Origin: Candidatus Hoaglandella endobia
GTDB taxonomy: Bacteria; Pseudomonadota; Gammaproteobacteria; Enterobacterales; Enterobacteriaceae
Reading direction: 5' to 3'
Length of the DNA stretch: 64,000 nucleotides
Assembly (NCBI RefSeq): GCF_900044015.1
Contig: NZ_LN999835.1
Coordinates: 86,360 to 150,359, forward strand
Both the position numbers and the translations under genes were made by a program. Under the pieces are notes generated by a model that was not told the DNA's origin, made no database searches, and saw nothing but the letters and a program-made list of their open reading frames with translations. Below are positions 45,056 to 56,487 of this stretch, piece by piece; the stretch's first letter is position 1; every line of letters begins with the position of its first letter.

Positions 45056-46915
45056 GTGTTAAACCGTTATCCTTTATGGAAGTACATCATGCTAGTTCTA
45101 GTATTGTCCGTCGGACTGTTATATGCTCTTCCAAACTTTTATGGCGAGGATCCTGCTGTACAGATCACTGGCAGGTATAGTAGCGCTGTTAATGATTCGA
45201 CGCTAGTACAAATCCGACAGATTTTGAAACAACAACATATCGCTAGTAAATCCATTTCGCTGAAAAATGGTGCTATATTAATTCGTTATGCTAATTCTGA
45301 CGTACAACTGCGAGCCAGAGAAGCATTGATGAACGTGCTGAATAAAAATTATATTATAGCCCTTAACCTAGTTCCGGCGACACCAGCATGGCTGACCATA
45401 TTAGGGGCGTCACCGATGAAGTTGGGTCTAGATTTACGTGGTGGCGTGCATTTTTTGATAGAAATAGATATGGACACCGTGCTGGTTAAGCTGCAGAAAA
45501 AGAAAATAGATAATCTGCTCAGTGAGTTACACAAAAATGGTATGGCTTACATGACGGTGCGTAGAATCAAAAATTATGACAGCAATTATGGCAGCGACAT
45601 TCTCTTCCATAATACCGCTACTCGCGATCAGGCGAGTTCTTGGGCCTTACTGCACCATCGCGATCTAGTTATCAAAAATGTGGGCAATAACGCATTGCAC
45701 GTCACGCTAGCGTACAAGCAGCTGCGCGAAGCTAGTGAATACGCGGTGCAGCAGAGTATTGCTATACTACGTAACCGTGTCAATCAATTGGGCGTCGCCG
45801 AGCCGTTGGTGCAGCGTTATGGCGCAGCTCGCATAGTAGTCGAGCTGCCTGGTATTCAGGATATGGCACGCGCTAAGGAAATTCTAGGAACAACCGCCAC
45901 GCTAGAATTCCGTTTAGTTAATAATTCGGTGGACCAAACTGCCGTCGTTAACGGCCACGTGCCGAGAGATTCAGAAGTTAAATTTAACCGTGATGGTCAG
46001 CCGTTCGTCCTATATAAACGGGTAATACTAGACGGCAACCATATCATTGATTCGAACTACAGCGCCGACAACTATAATCGGCCTCAGGTAAATATCTTCC
46101 TCGACAGTGTTGGCGGTACCATCATGTCTAATTTTACCAAGGTTTCCATCGGTAAGCAAATTGCTACTCTGTTTGTAACTTATAAGGATAGCGGTAAGCA
46201 AGACGCTCATGGCAGGTCCATTATGGTGAAGAAGGAAGAGGTGATAAACGTCGCTACGATACAGTCGAGGCTAAGGAATAGCTTTCGTATTACCGGACTT
46301 AATAACCTTAACGAGGCGCATCACCTATCGCTTTTGTTGCGCGCAGGTGCTCTAATTGCTCCTATCCAGATTGTTGAAGAGCGCAACATCGGTCCTACTC
46401 TAGGAAGGCAGAACATTACCCAGGGGGTTGAAGCCTGTTTGTGGGGATTGGTATCATCAATTTTGTTCATGGTAGGATGTTACCGTAAGTTTGGTTTTAT
46501 CGCTACCACGGCGCTTATCGCTAACTTATTGCTAATTATCGGCATTATATCGCTGCTGCCGGGTGCTACGTTGACTATGCCAGGTATTGCCGGTATCGTG
46601 CTAACGTTAGCAGTAGCAGTTGACGCAAATGTCCTGATCAACGAACGGATAAAAGAAGAGTTGCGTAACGGTCGGAAAGTGCAGAAGGCAATTCATGAAG
46701 GTTATCGTATGGCTTTGCCCAGTATTATTGACGCCAACATGACGACGCTGATTACTGCTAGTATCTTATATTACATGGGTACTGGGTCCATTAAAGGATT
46801 CGCTATTACTACTGCTATTGGGGTAGCTACCTCAATGTTTACAGCAATTATCTGCACACGTGCCCTCGTTAACCTACTTTATGGTGAGAAACGTATTAAT
46901 AAACTATCCATCTAA
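45056..46915 (+). CDS. secD: Protein translocase subunit SecD
   Basis: Proton-driven pulling subunit of the Sec export system. It starts with GTG 45056 (MLNRYPLWKY, as in E. coli) after AAAGGGGA. It is 619 residues (E. coli 615). One N-terminal membrane helix, the large periplasmic P1 domain (about 30-450, with LGLDLRGGVHFL and LRNRVNQLGVAEP), then five helices (about 450-610) with AVAVDANVLINERIKEE in helix 4. Complete. It forms a complex with SecF and YajC encoded beside it. Confidence 0.96.
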   Translation: MLNRYPLWKYIMLVLVLSVGLLYALPNFYGEDPAVQITGRYSSAVNDSTLVQIRQILKQQHIASKSISLKNGAILIRYANSDVQLRAREALMNVLNKNYIIALNLVPATPAWLTILGASPMKLGLDLRGGVHFLIEIDMDTVLVKLQKKKIDNLLSELHKNGMAYMTVRRIKNYDSNYGSDILFHNTATRDQASSWALLHHRDLVIKNVGNNALHVTLAYKQLREASEYAVQQSIAILRNRVNQLGVAEPLVQRYGAARIVVELPGIQDMARAKEILGTTATLEFRLVNNSVDQTAVVNGHVPRDSEVKFNRDGQPFVLYKRVILDGNHIIDSNYSADNYNRPQVNIFLDSVGGTIMSNFTKVSIGKQIATLFVTYKDSGKQDAHGRSIMVKKEEVINVATIQSRLRNSFRITGLNNLNEAHHLSLLLRAGALIAPIQIVEERNIGPTLGRQNITQGVEACLWGLVSSILFMVGCYRKFGFIATTALIANLLLIIGIISLLPGATLTMPGIAGIVLTLAVAVDANVLINERIKEELRNGRKVQKAIHEGYRMALPSIIDANMTTLITASILYYMGTGSIKGFAITTAIGVATSMFTAIICTRALVNLLYGEKRINKLSI

Positions 46916-46934
46916 CTAGTAGGAGGAGTAGCAT

Positions 46935-47858
46935 GTGGTAGAACAACAAATAAGTGTTGAAGAATTGAATTATGGCCGTAAAGTTTATGATTTTATGCAG
47001 TGGGATTATGTAGCTTTTACCCTGTCGGCAATTTTGCTTATCTGCTCTATTATCATTATTGTAATGCGTGGCTTTAACTGGGGGCTAGATTTCACGGGCG
47101 GTACCGTGATTGAACTGCAACTGGAAAATTTGGTTGATATAGATCACATACGGGATGTGCTGGAACATGCAGGTTTTAGCAATATACTAGTACAACATTT
47201 CGGTAGCAGCCGCGATCTGATCATTCGTATGCTACCAGTACAACACAAACTAGATCAAGAACTTGGTAACAAAGTAATAGGATTAATTAATCAGTTTACC
47301 GGCCAGCAAACCATATTGAAACGGGTCGAATTCATTGGTCCAAGTGTTAGCAGCGATCTAGCGCAGACCGGCGGCATAGCACTTCTGGTGGCGTTCAGCT
47401 GTATTCTGATTTATATCTGGTTTCGTTTTGAATGGCGCCTGGCAACTGGCGCATTATTGGCGTTAGCGCATGATGTGCTGATTACCCTCGGCGTATTAGC
47501 GCTATGCCATATTGAAATAGATATGACAATTATCGCCTCATTGATATCAGTGATTAGTTACTCGCTAAATGACAGTATTGTAGTTTTCGACCGTATTCGT
47601 GAAAATTTTCGCAAGATCCACTGCTGCAGCGCCTACGATCTTTTCAACTTGTCGTTGATGCAAACATTGAGCCGAACAGTTATGACCTCGGCTACGACTT
47701 TAATTGTGGTGCTGATTATGCTAATTTTTGGCGGCGCCATATTACATGGTTTCTCGACTACGCTACTGATCGGAATATTTATCGGTACTGTCAGCTCGAT
47801 TTATGTCGCATCAGCACTAGCTCTTAAGCTAGGTATAAAACGCGAGCAATTGCTTTAA
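46935..47858 (+). CDS. secF: Protein translocase subunit SecF
   Basis: Partner of SecD. It starts with GTG 46935 ([21 protein letters not shown]) behind AGGAGGAG; the overlapping ATG at 46932 is out of frame. It is 307 residues (E. coli 323, the difference being the C-terminal tail). Six helices with the FTGGTVIEL periplasmic turn and [16 protein letters not shown] motif in helix 4. In E. coli nrdR and ribD follow later; both are missing here, and ribH comes next. Confidence 0.96.
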   Translation: MVEQQISVEELNYGRKVYDFMQWDYVAFTLSAILLICSIIIIVMRGFNWGLDFTGGTVIELQLENLVDIDHIRDVLEHAGFSNILVQHFGSSRDLIIRMLPVQHKLDQELGNKVIGLINQFTGQQTILKRVEFIGPSVSSDLAQTGGIALLVAFSCILIYIWFRFEWRLATGALLALAHDVLITLGVLALCHIEIDMTIIASLISVISYSLNDSIVVFDRIRENFRKIHCCSAYDLFNLSLMQTLSRTVMTSATTLIVVLIMLIFGGAILHGFSTTLLIGIFIGTVSSIYVASALALKLGIKREQLL

Positions 47859-48000
47859 AAAAGATAAATTGAAACAATTGAATCAGACGTTGCAATTGAT
47901 GTAGTACAACTTTTGTTACCTCTGTTTATGTTTATCAGTGTTAACATAATAAGATTTTGTTATAATTATTACCTTGCCAGCTATTATTGTAAGGATAACT

Positions 48001-48471
48001 ATGAACGTTATTAAAAGTTTTGTTACTTCTCCCAATGCGCGGGTCGCTATAGCTATTGCTCGTTTTAACCAATTTATTAATAATAATCTGCTTGATGGAG
48101 CAATAGACGCCTTAAAACGCATTGGACAGGTTAACGATGATAATATTACTGTGGTCTGGGTGCCAGGCGCTTATGAGTTGCCACTAACAGTCAGTACGCT
48201 AGCTAACAGCAAAAAGTACGATGCCATCGTAGCACTAGGTACGGTTATTCGAGGTAGTACCGCCCATTTTGAATTTGTCGCTGGTGAATGCAGTTCTGGT
48301 CTGTCTGCTGTTGCCGCAAATACTTCGCTGCCAGTGGCGTTCGGTGTGCTTACCACTGACAGTATCGAACAGGCAATAGAAAGAGCCGGCACCAAAGCCG
48401 GAAATAAAGGTACGGAAGCTGCACTGACCGCACTAGAAATGATTAACATATTGCAAGCCATCAAGGCGTAA
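48001..48471 (+). CDS. ribH: 6,7-dimethyl-8-ribityllumazine synthase
   Basis: Penultimate step of riboflavin synthesis (named ribE in E. coli). ATG 48001 ([23 protein letters not shown]) follows AAGGA and gives 156 residues, the E. coli length. The substrate-binding VPGAYELPL and the catalytic His region [16 protein letters not shown] are intact. It leads the ribH-nusB-pgpA cluster. ribD and nrdR upstream are deleted. Confidence 0.95.
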   Translation: MNVIKSFVTSPNARVAIAIARFNQFINNNLLDGAIDALKRIGQVNDDNITVVWVPGAYELPLTVSTLANSKKYDAIVALGTVIRGSTAHFEFVAGECSSGLSAVAANTSLPVAFGVLTTDSIEQAIERAGTKAGNKGTEAALTALEMINILQAIKA

Positions 48472-48472
48472 A

Positions 48473-48919
48473 GTGAAGAGAACTTTGCTGAAACCAGCTG
48501 CTCGTCGCCGTGCGAGGGAATTTGCTGTGCAAGCACTTTACTCATGGCAATTGTCGCATAATGATATCGTCGATATTGAAGTTCAATTTTTAACAGAACA
48601 TGATGATACATCGAATGTTGATATAACTTATTTCCAAGAGTTATATGCTGGAACTGCGATGAACTCTCCAGAGCTAGACAAGCTTATGGCACCCTACCTT
48701 TCACGCCAGTTATCAGAACTGGGCCACATTGAGAGAGCCATATTACGCCTTGCATTATTTGAATTAAGCAAACGTCGAGATGTGCCGTACAAGGTTGCTA
48801 TCAACGAAGCTATTGAGCTGGCCAAAACCTTCGGTGCAGAAGATAGTCATAAGTTTATCAACGGGGTCTTAGACAAGATTGCTTCGCAAATTTGTCCCGA
48901 TAAGAACAATAAGAATTAA
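48473..48919 (+). CDS. nusB: Transcription antitermination protein NusB
   Basis: With S10 (NusE) forms the boxA-binding heterodimer in rRNA antitermination. The protein matches E. coli NusB from [16 protein letters not shown] to GVLDKIAS. The E. coli GTG start is CTG here (48488). The best start is therefore GTG 48473, just two bases after the ribH stop, adding five residues; TTG 48485 and CTG 48488 are alternatives. It is 148 residues with the all-helical NusB fold. S10 is also encoded in this window at 63.0 kb. thiL is lost after it. Confidence 0.94.
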   Translation: MKRTLLKPAARRRAREFAVQALYSWQLSHNDIVDIEVQFLTEHDDTSNVDITYFQELYAGTAMNSPELDKLMAPYLSRQLSELGHIERAILRLALFELSKRRDVPYKVAINEAIELAKTFGAEDSHKFINGVLDKIASQICPDKNNKN

Positions 48920-48947
48920 TAACCATGATACTCGATATTTCTGCAGT

Positions 48948-49430
48948 ATGTTGTTGGTCGTGAAGCGGCGGAGCCCCCCGTCAAATCTCTGTCATCTACT
49001 AGCTACAGGGTTTGGCAGCGGCATGTCTCCATGGATGCCAGGCACTATTGGTTCGCTGACTGCAATACCGATCTGGTACTTGTTAATATTACTACCGTGG
49101 CCGCTTTACTCGCTAGTAATTATAGGTAGTATCTACTTCGGCGTTTCTTTCTGCCACCAGATGGCAGAAGAAATAGGTGTACATGACCATGGCTGTATTG
49201 TGTGGGATGAATTCGTCGGTATGTGGATTAGTTTGATAGTATTGCCAGCAAATAACTGGCAATTGGTGCTGGCCGGCTTTGTATTGTTTCGATTGTTAGA
49301 TATCTGGAAACCATGGCCGATTTGCTGGTTCGATCGTAGTGTAGATGGAGGTATAGGCATTATTATCGATGATATTATAGTAGGGATAATTGTTGCTGGT
49401 ATTTTATATAGTATTAGATGCTATCTATAA
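48948..49430 (+). CDS. pgpA: Phosphatidylglycerophosphatase A
   Basis: Dephosphorylates phosphatidylglycerophosphate to phosphatidylglycerol. Conserved GFGSGMSPWMPGTIGS, HDHGCIVWDEFVGMWI (metal-binding, about 75-90) and DRSVDGGIGIIIDDI (about 130) are intact, with about four hydrophobic segments. I place the start at ATG 48948 (161 residues). The frame is open further upstream into the end of nusB, and GTG 48960 is another choice. In E. coli thiL separates nusB and pgpA; it is absent. The gene converges on rplQ. Confidence 0.92.
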   Translation: MLLVVKRRSPPSNLCHLLATGFGSGMSPWMPGTIGSLTAIPIWYLLILLPWPLYSLVIIGSIYFGVSFCHQMAEEIGVHDHGCIVWDEFVGMWISLIVLPANNWQLVLAGFVLFRLLDIWKPWPICWFDRSVDGGIGIIIDDIIVGIIVAGILYSIRCYL

Positions 49431-49458
49431 GCTCTTAAGAAACTATTTTTTTTGATCT

Positions 49459-49821
49459 TTATATTTTTTTATCAACTAACTCTATATAAGCCATTGGCGC
49501 ATTGTCTCCTACACGAAAGCCACACTTTAAAATACGAGTGTAGCCACCAGTACGGTTAGCAAAACGTAAATTTAGCTCGTTAAATAATTTTGCTACGATC
49601 TCGTTATTCCGAGTACGGGAGAAGACCAGTCGACGATTTGCTAAGTTATCTAACTTAGCAAGTGTCATCAGCGGTTCAACAATACGTCGTAGCTCTTTTG
49701 CTTTTGGCAGGGTTGTCTTAATGAGTTCATAACGAACTAAAGAGCAAGCCATGTTACGGAACATAGCCTGGCGATGGCTGCTGTTACGATTTAATTGAAG
49801 ACCAATCTTACGATGACGCAT
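49459..49821 (-). CDS. rplQ: 50S ribosomal protein L17
   Basis: The last gene of the alpha operon. The 120 residues (E. coli 127) start [24 protein letters not shown], with a shortened C-terminus. It binds 23S rRNA domains I-III. It lies about 50 bases after rpoA. The weak T-rich stretch beyond its stop (49440-49465) is shared with the converging pgpA. Confidence 0.96.
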   Translation of the reverse strand: MRHRKIGLQLNRNSSHRQAMFRNMACSLVRYELIKTTLPKAKELRRIVEPLMTLAKLDNLANRRLVFSRTRNNEIVAKLFNELNLRFANRTGGYTRILKCGFRVGDNAPMAYIELVDKKI

Positions 49822-49833
49822 GAAGTTTATCCT

Positions 49834-49851
49834 TATTAACTTTATTAACTT
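49834..49851. repeat. 9-bp tandem duplication between rpoA and rplQ
   Basis: ATTAACTTT occurs twice in tandem in the rplQ-rpoA spacer. Minor. Confidence 0.6.
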
Positions 49852-49872
49852 TATTTACTTCAATCTATTGAT

Positions 49873-50862
49873 TTAGTCACCCGAGATACTTGCTGGAGGC
49901 CAATTATCCAGAAGCATACCCAGAGATAAACCACGGGAAGATAACACGTCTTTGATCTCAGTAAGAGATTTTTTACCGAGGTTGGGCGTTTTCAGTAACT
50001 CAACTTCGGTACGTTGTACCAGATCACCAATGTAGTGGATATTTTCTGTCTTAAGACAGTTAGCAGAACGGACAGTTAATTCTAGATCGTCAACAGGACG
50101 TAGTAAGATCGGAGCAAATTCTGGTTTCTCTTCTTTTACTTCAAGCTGACGTACATCACTTAAGTCAATGAAAGCTTCAAGTTGTTCTGCAAGAATGGTA
50201 GCTGCACGGCGAACAGCCTCTTCAGGATCGATAGTACCGTTAGTTTCAATTTCAATTATCAGCTTATCTAAATCAGTACGCTGCTCAACGCGTGCTGCTT
50301 CCACATTGTAAGCAATACGTTCCACTGGGCTATAGCATGCGTCTACTAGCAGATGTCCAATCGGATGATCATCTTCTTCCGCATTAATTCTAGTAGACGC
50401 TGGAACATAACCACGACCACGCTGAACTTTAAGACGCATATTAATAGATGCATTCTTATCAGTTAAGTGACATAAAATATGATTTGGTTTGACTATTTCA
50501 ACATTACTATGATAATTAATATCAGCTGCTGTTACAGGACCAATACCTGATTTATTTAAAGTCAAGATTAGGTCATCTTTACCTTGAATTTTAATTGCTA
50601 GTCCTTTTATATTGAGTAAAATTTCTAGAATATCTTCCTGTACACCCTCTTTAGTGCTGTACTCGTGTAGTACACCATCAATTTCAACCTCGGTCACCGC
50701 GCAACCAGGCATCGATGAAAGTAAAATACGGCGTAATGCATTACCTAAAGTATGGCCGAAGCCACGCTCAAAAGGTTCAAGGGTTACTTTGGTGTGTGTC
50801 AAACTAACGCGCTCGATATCAACAAGGCGCGGTTTTAGAAACTCTGTTACGGAACCCTGCAT
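49873..50862 (-). CDS. rpoA: DNA-directed RNA polymerase subunit alpha
   Basis: Scaffold of RNA polymerase. It is 329 residues, identical in length to E. coli. The N-terminal dimerisation domain (about 1-235, [20 protein letters not shown]) is followed by a linker and the C-terminal domain (about 250-329) with the DNA/activator contact [11 protein letters not shown] and [14 protein letters not shown]. No changes in key motifs. It is fourth in rpsM-rpsK-rpsD-rpoA-rplQ. Confidence 0.97.
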   Translation of the reverse strand: MQGSVTEFLKPRLVDIERVSLTHTKVTLEPFERGFGHTLGNALRRILLSSMPGCAVTEVEIDGVLHEYSTKEGVQEDILEILLNIKGLAIKIQGKDDLILTLNKSGIGPVTAADINYHSNVEIVKPNHILCHLTDKNASINMRLKVQRGRGYVPASTRINAEEDDHPIGHLLVDACYSPVERIAYNVEAARVEQRTDLDKLIIEIETNGTIDPEEAVRRAATILAEQLEAFIDLSDVRQLEVKEEKPEFAPILLRPVDDLELTVRSANCLKTENIHYIGDLVQRTEVELLKTPNLGKKSLTEIKDVLSSRGLSLGMLLDNWPPASISGD

Positions 50863-50908
50863 TTTTTCCTCTCTGTTTCCTCATTTCCTCTATGATTGAG
50901 ACGGAGCC

Positions 50909-51535
50909 TTATTTGGAGTAAAGCTCGACGATCAGGTGCTCATTAATGTTCATAGAAAGATCGCTACGTCCTGGAATACATTTAAATAAACCTTTCTTCT
51001 TAGAAGTGTCAATTTCAAGCCAATTTGGTTTTTCACGTTGTTCAGCAAGTTCTAATGAGGCACAAATACGAGCTTGCTTTTTCGCTTTTTCACGGATACT
51101 AATAACGTCATTCGGAATAACCTGATAAGAAGCTATATTAACAATACGGCTGTTAACCATAATAGCCTTATGGTTGACTAATTGACGTGCTTCAGCGCGA
51201 GTTGCACCAAAACCCATGCGATAAACAACGTTATCTAAACGACCTTCCAATAACTGCAATAGTTTTTCACCGGTGTTGCCTTTCAGGCGTGCTGATTCTT
51301 TATAATAGTTACGAAATTGACGTTCTAGCACACCGTAAATACGACGAACTTTTTGTTTTTCTCGCAATTGTACGCCGTAATCAGATAAACGTGGTTTACG
51401 AGCACCATGTTGACCTGGCAGTTGCTCAATTTTGCACTTGGGCTTAGAATCGATTGCGCGAATTCCAGACTTTAGGAAAAGGTCCGTACCCTCACGACGG
51501 CTTAGTTTAAGTTTAGAGCCCAAATATCTTGCCAT
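50909..51535 (-). CDS. rpsD: 30S ribosomal protein S4
   Basis: Primary 16S rRNA binder and, in E. coli, translational repressor of the alpha operon. The 208 residues (E. coli 206) begin [20 protein letters not shown] and contain the S4 RNA-binding domain (about 96-160, [20 protein letters not shown]). It keeps its E. coli place between rpsK and rpoA. No anomaly. Confidence 0.97.
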   Translation of the reverse strand: MARYLGSKLKLSRREGTDLFLKSGIRAIDSKPKCKIEQLPGQHGARKPRLSDYGVQLREKQKVRRIYGVLERQFRNYYKESARLKGNTGEKLLQLLEGRLDNVVYRMGFGATRAEARQLVNHKAIMVNSRIVNIASYQVIPNDVISIREKAKKQARICASLELAEQREKPNWLEIDTSKKKGLFKCIPGRSDLSMNINEHLIVELYSK

Positions 51536-51567
51536 TTTTTCTCCAACTAACCTAATGTTAATTAATG

Positions 51568-51960
<393 letters not shown>

Positions 51961-51973
51961 TTACTTACCCTAA

Positions 51974-52330
51974 TTATTTCTTTATCGGCTTTCTTGGACC
52001 CTTACGGGTACGTGCATTAGTCTTAGTACGTTGACCGCGAACAGGAAGACCACGACGATGACGTAAACCACGATAAGTGCCAAGATCTATCAGACGCTTA
52101 ATGCTCAGGGTTACCTCACGGCGTAGATCACCTTCGACAACAAATTTGGAGACTGCATCACGTAGCTTTTCTATTTGCTCTTCCAACAGCTCACTGAGCT
52201 TAACGTTTTCAGCAATTCCCGTAATAGAGCAGATATACTGTGAACGGCTTTTACCGATACCGTAAATAGACGTTAATGCAATCACGGTATGTTTATGATC
52301 AGGAATGTTAATGCCTGTTATACGGGCCAC
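51974..52330 (-). CDS. rpsM: 30S ribosomal protein S13
   Basis: In the 30S head, contacts P-site tRNA and the 50S bridge. It is 118 residues, the E. coli length, [19 protein letters not shown] to KGPRKPIKK, with the basic C-terminal tail [14 protein letters not shown]. First gene of the alpha operon. The 160-base space to rpmJ should carry the S4-binding leader but I cannot assign the pseudoknot. Confidence 0.97.
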   Translation of the reverse strand: MARITGINIPDHKHTVIALTSIYGIGKSRSQYICSITGIAENVKLSELLEEQIEKLRDAVSKFVVEGDLRREVTLSIKRLIDLGTYRGLRHRRGLPVRGQRTKTNARTRKGPRKPIKK

Positions 52331-52385
52331 TATCTATGCACTCCTAGAAGTTTGAACGACAACAACATTCTAATTTTTTTCCTTT

Positions 52386-52409
52386 TAAAGATGCTTATAA
52401 AGATGCTTA
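52386..52409. repeat. 12-bp perfect tandem duplication
   Basis: TAAAGATGCTTA is present twice in tandem (52386-52397, 52398-52409) in the rpmJ-rpsM spacer, where the alpha operon leader should be. Confidence 0.9.
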
Positions 52410-52491
52410 AAATATGTGATAGTGATCTACCAAAGATCAGCTAGTTAATCTAGCTAGCTCAATCTAACTTTGCAAGAAAATACTTTTAATA

Positions 52492-52608
52492 TTAGCCTTG
52501 GCGTTGTTTATGTTTAGATTCAGCGCTACAAATGACGCGGACGACACCGTTACGATTAATGATTTTGCAATTTCGACATAATCTCTTAACTGAAGTACGA
52601 ACTTTCAT
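52492..52608 (-). CDS. rpmJ: 50S ribosomal protein L36
   Basis: A 38-residue protein: [16 protein letters not shown], then [19 protein letters not shown] and RQG. The zinc ligands C11, C14, C27 and the His near residue 32 are kept, so it is the zinc-binding form. It lies between secY and rpsM as in E. coli. Easy to miss because of its size. A GGAGAG precedes the ATG at 52608. Confidence 0.95.
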   Translation of the reverse strand: MKVRTSVKRLCRNCKIINRNGVVRVICSAESKHKQRQG

Positions 52609-52638
52609 TTTTACTCTCCGTTTATCAAACTTCCTGAA

Positions 52639-53970
52639 TTATCGGTTATAACCTTTTAGGTTCGCTTTTTTTAGTATTGACTCGTATTGACTCGACATTA
52701 TCAGAGTCTGCACTTGAGCCATAAAGTCCATGATAACTACAACAACGATCAATAAAGAAGTACCACCAAAATAGAAGGGAACTTTCATTGCGTTACGCAT
52801 GAATTCGGGGATAAGGCAGATGAAAGTGATGTATATGCTTCCAACGAGAGTCAAGCGGGTCATAATTTTATCAATGTACTTTGCCGTTTGCTCTCCAGGA
52901 CGGATGCCAGGGATAAATGCACCAGACTTTTTTAGATTATCTGCTGTTTCACGCGGGTTAAATACCAATGCTGTATAAAAAAAACAGAAAAATATAATTG
53001 CAGTAATATATAATAATACATAAAGTGGTTGACCAGGCTGTAAATAAAGCGAAATTAACTTTAACCAATCCCAACCAGTACCACCCCCGAACCAGGATGC
53101 TATTGTAGCTGGAAACAAAATTATGCTAGAAGCAAAAATTGCCGGGATCACCCCAGCCATATTCACTTTAAGCGGCAAATGTGTACTCTGAGCTGCGTAA
53201 ATGATACGTCCCTGTTGACGCTGAGCGTAGTTGACAATGATACGACGCTGACCACGTTCAACGAATACCACGAAAAATGTTACTGCAAACACCAGTACTG
53301 CAACTAATATTAATAGAAAAACATGTAAATCACCTTGTCGAGCTTGCTCTATGGTATTACTAATAGCGGGTGGCAATCCAGCTACAATACCTGTAAAAAT
53401 AATAATAGAAATACCGTTCCCAATACCCAGCTCAGTAATCTGCTCGCCCAGCCACATCAGGAACATCGTCCCACAGACGAGGCTAACTACCGCGATAAAG
53501 TAAAATAAAAAGCTCAGATTAATCACTAGGCCTTGCATTCCAGGCATATTCGGTAAACCGGTAGCAATACCTATGGATTGAAATATAGCTAACAACAAAG
53601 TGCTATAACGGGTATACTGACTAATTTTACGTCTTCCAGATTCACCCTCTTTTTTAATTTCTGCCAGCACAGGATAAACTACCGTCATCAGCTGTATGAT
53701 AATTGATGCAGAAATATATGGCATAATACCCAATGCAAAGATAGAAGCACGGCTGAGAGCACCACCAGAGAACATATTGAACATTTCAATAATGGTACCT
53801 CGTTGTTGTTCGAGTAGTTTTGCAAAAATAGAAGTATCAATCCCAGGAATTGGAATAAAAGATCCGATACGGAAGACAATCAGCGCCAAAATTACAAAAA
53901 ATATTCTACGTTTCAGTTCGTCTAGTCCGTTTTTAGCACTTTGAAAATTTAATCCCTGTTGTTTAGCCAT
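52639..53970 (-). CDS. secY: Preprotein translocase subunit SecY
   Basis: Channel of the Sec export system. It is 443 residues, the E. coli length, with ten membrane helices; the plug and pore region after helix 1 ([11 protein letters not shown]) and the cytoplasmic loops contacting SecA/ribosome ([16 protein letters not shown]) are intact. The C-terminus [18 protein letters not shown] is E. coli-like. Second to last in the spc operon, before rpmJ. Confidence 0.97.
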   Translation of the reverse strand: MAKQQGLNFQSAKNGLDELKRRIFFVILALIVFRIGSFIPIPGIDTSIFAKLLEQQRGTIIEMFNMFSGGALSRASIFALGIMPYISASIIIQLMTVVYPVLAEIKKEGESGRRKISQYTRYSTLLLAIFQSIGIATGLPNMPGMQGLVINLSFLFYFIAVVSLVCGTMFLMWLGEQITELGIGNGISIIIFTGIVAGLPPAISNTIEQARQGDLHVFLLILVAVLVFAVTFFVVFVERGQRRIIVNYAQRQQGRIIYAAQSTHLPLKVNMAGVIPAIFASSIILFPATIASWFGGGTGWDWLKLISLYLQPGQPLYVLLYITAIIFFCFFYTALVFNPRETADNLKKSGAFIPGIRPGEQTAKYIDKIMTRLTLVGSIYITFICLIPEFMRNAMKVPFYFGGTSLLIVVVVIMDFMAQVQTLIMSSQYESILKKANLKGYNR

Positions 53971-53979
53971 CTACTCTAT

Positions 53980-54414
53980 TTATACCTCAACTTTACCACC
54001 GATCATTTCGATCGCAGTACGCGCGCCTTTACTTACACGCAAGCCACGTACGGTAAGTGCGCGATTGACTTCACCTGATAACATAATTTTAACAAATTTA
54101 ATTTGGGTACCGACTATATCAGTGGCTTTCAGCATGTTTAGATCTACCAAAGTACCTTTAATACGAGTTAAATCGGACAGACGAACTTCTGCGGTTATTA
54201 TAGATTTGCGTGACTTAAAACCAAATTTTGGCAGACGGCGGTATAAAGGCATCTGGCCTCCTTCAAATCCACGACGTAAGCTACCGCCAGAACGAGACTT
54301 CTGACCTTTATGACCGCGACCACTGGTTTTACCTAAACCAGAACCAATACCCCGACCCGGACGCTTAGCAGTATGTTTAGAATCCTGTGCCGGAGATATA
54401 GTATTTAAACGCAT
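53980..54414 (-). CDS. rplO: 50S ribosomal protein L15
   Basis: 144 residues, as in E. coli. The Gly/Arg-rich N-terminus [20 protein letters not shown] that threads into 23S rRNA is preserved. Placed between rpmD and secY in the spc operon, nine bases from the secY start. Confidence 0.96.
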   Translation of the reverse strand: MRLNTISPAQDSKHTAKRPGRGIGSGLGKTSGRGHKGQKSRSGGSLRRGFEGGQMPLYRRLPKFGFKSRKSIITAEVRLSDLTRIKGTLVDLNMLKATDIVGTQIKFVKIMLSGEVNRALTVRGLRVSKGARTAIEMIGGKVEV

Positions 54415-54419
54415 CTCTA

Positions 54420-54599
54420 TTAACTCTCAACTTTAATCATGTAAGAAACCAAATTGATCATACCGCGTATGGTAGGCGTATCTTCACGCTCTACGGTATG
54501 GCCAATATGCCGTAGTCCCAAGCCAACTATGGTAGCCTTATGTTTTGGCAGACGACCGATAGAGCTACGAGTCTGAGTGATTTTAATAGTTTTTGCCAT
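54420..54599 (-). CDS. rpmD: 50S ribosomal protein L30
   Basis: ATG 54599 ([20 protein letters not shown]) gives 59 residues, identical in length to E. coli L30. The frame is open two more codons upstream, which was rejected. Placed between rpsE and rplO. Confidence 0.96.
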   Translation of the reverse strand: MAKTIKITQTRSSIGRLPKHKATIVGLGLRHIGHTVEREDTPTIRGMINLVSYMIKVES

Positions 54600-54609
54600 A
54601 ATCAATTAC

Positions 54610-55110
54610 TTACCCAAGAATATCTTTAATAGATTTACCTCGCTTGGCAGCGACCATTTCAGGAGACTTCATATTAACAAGTGCGGCAATAGTTGCCCGA
54701 ACCACGTTGATAGGATTAGTTGAACCATAAGCTTTTGCTAATACATTGTTAACTCCTGTAACTTCCAGGACAGCGCGCATTGCACCACCAGCGATAATGC
54801 CTGTACCTTCTGAAGCTGGTTGCATGAACACGCGGGAACCGGTGTGCTCACCTTTTACCGGGTGCTGCAGGGTGCTACTATTCAGGACTATAGTAATCAT
54901 GTTGCGACGTGCTTTTTCCATCGCTTTCTGTATTGCAGCTGGAACTTCTCGTGCTTTTCCGTAACCAAAACCAACGCGACCACTACCATTACCAACAACT
55001 GCTAGTGCGGTAAAACTGAAAATACGGCCACCTTTTACGGTCTTAGATACGCGGTTCACTGCAATCAACTTTTCTTGCAGTTCTCCAGTTTGTTTTTCGA
55101 TGTATCCCAT
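54610..55110 (-). CDS. rpsE: 30S ribosomal protein S5
   Basis: Controls decoding accuracy at the mRNA entry site. The 166 residues (E. coli 167) start [21 protein letters not shown]. The N-terminal double-stranded RNA binding-like domain and the loop [25 protein letters not shown] are intact, as is the [15 protein letters not shown] block. Placed between rplR and rpmD. Confidence 0.97.
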   Translation of the reverse strand: MGYIEKQTGELQEKLIAVNRVSKTVKGGRIFSFTALAVVGNGSGRVGFGYGKAREVPAAIQKAMEKARRNMITIVLNSSTLQHPVKGEHTGSRVFMQPASEGTGIIAGGAMRAVLEVTGVNNVLAKAYGSTNPINVVRATIAALVNMKSPEMVAAKRGKSIKDILG

Positions 55111-55138
55111 CTTCTACCTTTAATTTAGAACTAAACGG

Positions 55139-55492
55139 TTAGAACTGAAGTCCAGCTTTACGGGCAGCATCTGCTAGTGCCTGAACTCGACCATGATATT
55201 GAAACCCAGAACGGTCAAAAGATACATCTTTAATGCCTTTTTGCAACGCGCGTTCTGCGATAGTTTTACCAACAGCGACAGCAGCTTCTTTATTACCAGT
55301 ACCCTTTAATTGATCAGCGATGGCCTTTTCTAAAGTAGACGCGGTTACTAAAACTTCAGAACCGTTTGGTGCAATAACCTGTGAGTAAATATGATGTAAG
55401 GTACGATGTACTACCAATCGGGTTGCACCTAATTCCCTAAGCTTACGTCTTGTGCGGGTTGCTCGACGAATACGAGCTGTTTTTTTATCCAT
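55139..55492 (-). CDS. rplR: 50S ribosomal protein L18
   Basis: Carries 5S rRNA into the 50S subunit. It is 117 residues, as in E. coli, [22 protein letters not shown] to [13 protein letters not shown]. Placed between rplF and rpsE, six bases after rplF. Confidence 0.96.
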   Translation of the reverse strand: MDKKTARIRRATRTRRKLRELGATRLVVHRTLHHIYSQVIAPNGSEVLVTASTLEKAIADQLKGTGNKEAAVAVGKTIAERALQKGIKDVSFDRSGFQYHGRVQALADAARKAGLQF

Positions 55493-55497
55493 AAATT

Positions 55498-56031
55498 TTA
55501 CTTCTTCTTAGCCTCTTTAGTATACACAACTTCATCAGCGTAACGAATACCCTTACCTTTGTAAGGGTTAGGACGACGGTAGGCACGTAAATCTGCAGCA
55601 ACCTGGCCAACCAACTGTTTATCAGATCCTTTAAGCACTATTTCAGTTTGGTTAAAGCATTCTGCGGTGACCCCTGCCGGTAGTTTATGGTCAATAGAGT
55701 GAGAAAAACCGAGAGATAAATTTACCACATTATTTTTTATTGTAGCGCGATAACCTACACCTACTAGAGATAATTTTTTAGTAAATCCGTTGGTTACACC
55801 AATCAACATACTATTCAACAGGGATCGCGTGGTACCTGCAAGTAACCAACCGTTAGCATGCCCTTCGCGCGGAGTAAAGATCAATTTATTATTAATATGC
55901 TGAACGTCAACAGCTTCGTGGATAGTACGAGTTAATTCACCTTTTTTACCCTTAATCGAAATAATCTGACCGTTGATTTTTACATCTATACCAACAGAAA
56001 TAGCAATAGGTACTTTAGCAACACGAGACAT
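55498..56031 (-). CDS. rplF: 50S ribosomal protein L6
   Basis: 177 residues, as in E. coli. Two related domains; the C-terminal [18 protein letters not shown] segment that contacts helix 97 near the sarcin-ricin loop is intact. Placed between rpsH and rplR. Confidence 0.96.
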   Translation of the reverse strand: MSRVAKVPIAISVGIDVKINGQIISIKGKKGELTRTIHEAVDVQHINNKLIFTPREGHANGWLLAGTTRSLLNSMLIGVTNGFTKKLSLVGVGYRATIKNNVVNLSLGFSHSIDHKLPAGVTAECFNQTEIVLKGSDKQLVGQVAADLRAYRRPNPYKGKGIRYADEVVYTKEAKKK

Positions 56032-56044
56032 TCTGTCCTCTCAA

Positions 56045-56437
56045 TTATGCTACGTAGCAGATAATCTCACCACCAAGACCAGCTTGGCGAGCCGCACGAT
56101 CAGTCATGATACCTTTAGAGGTAGAAATAACTGCTATACCCATGCCGGCTATTACTTTTGGCAATGCATCTTTTTTCTTATAGATACGCAGACCAGGGCA
56201 GCTGATACGCTTAATAGTTTCTACTACCGGTTTACCATGAAAGTATTTCAGTACTACTGCCAGTATAGGTTTAGTATTTCCTTCAATTTTATAATTTTTA
56301 ATAAAGCCTTCTTCTTGCAATAACTTAGCAAGTTTTGCTTTCAGTTTTGAAGAAGGCATAGATACTATATTTTTTTTTGCTGCTTGACCGTTACGTATAT
56401 GGGTCAGCATGTCTGCGATTGGATCTTGCATGCTCAT
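56045..56437 (-). CDS. rpsH: 30S ribosomal protein S8
   Basis: Central-domain 16S rRNA binder and, in E. coli, repressor of the spc operon at the rplE mRNA. ATG 56437 ([18 protein letters not shown]) gives 130 residues, exactly E. coli length; ten more open codons upstream were rejected. C-terminal [20 protein letters not shown] block intact. The SD (GGAG) is 11 bases away, rather far. Confidence 0.96.
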   Translation of the reverse strand: MSMQDPIADMLTHIRNGQAAKKNIVSMPSSKLKAKLAKLLQEEGFIKNYKIEGNTKPILAVVLKYFHGKPVVETIKRISCPGLRIYKKKDALPKVIAGMGIAVISTSKGIMTDRAARQAGLGGEIICYVA

Positions 56438-56487
56438 ATATCTAATTACTCCCGCGAGTATTTTCAAAATTTAATTAGTGCTAACTT

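Noticed and set aside
52676..52695. 10-bp repeat in the secY 3' end as another duplication
   Set aside because: The encoded [10 protein letters not shown] matches E. coli SecY without extra residues, so it is ancestral sequence, not a new duplication.
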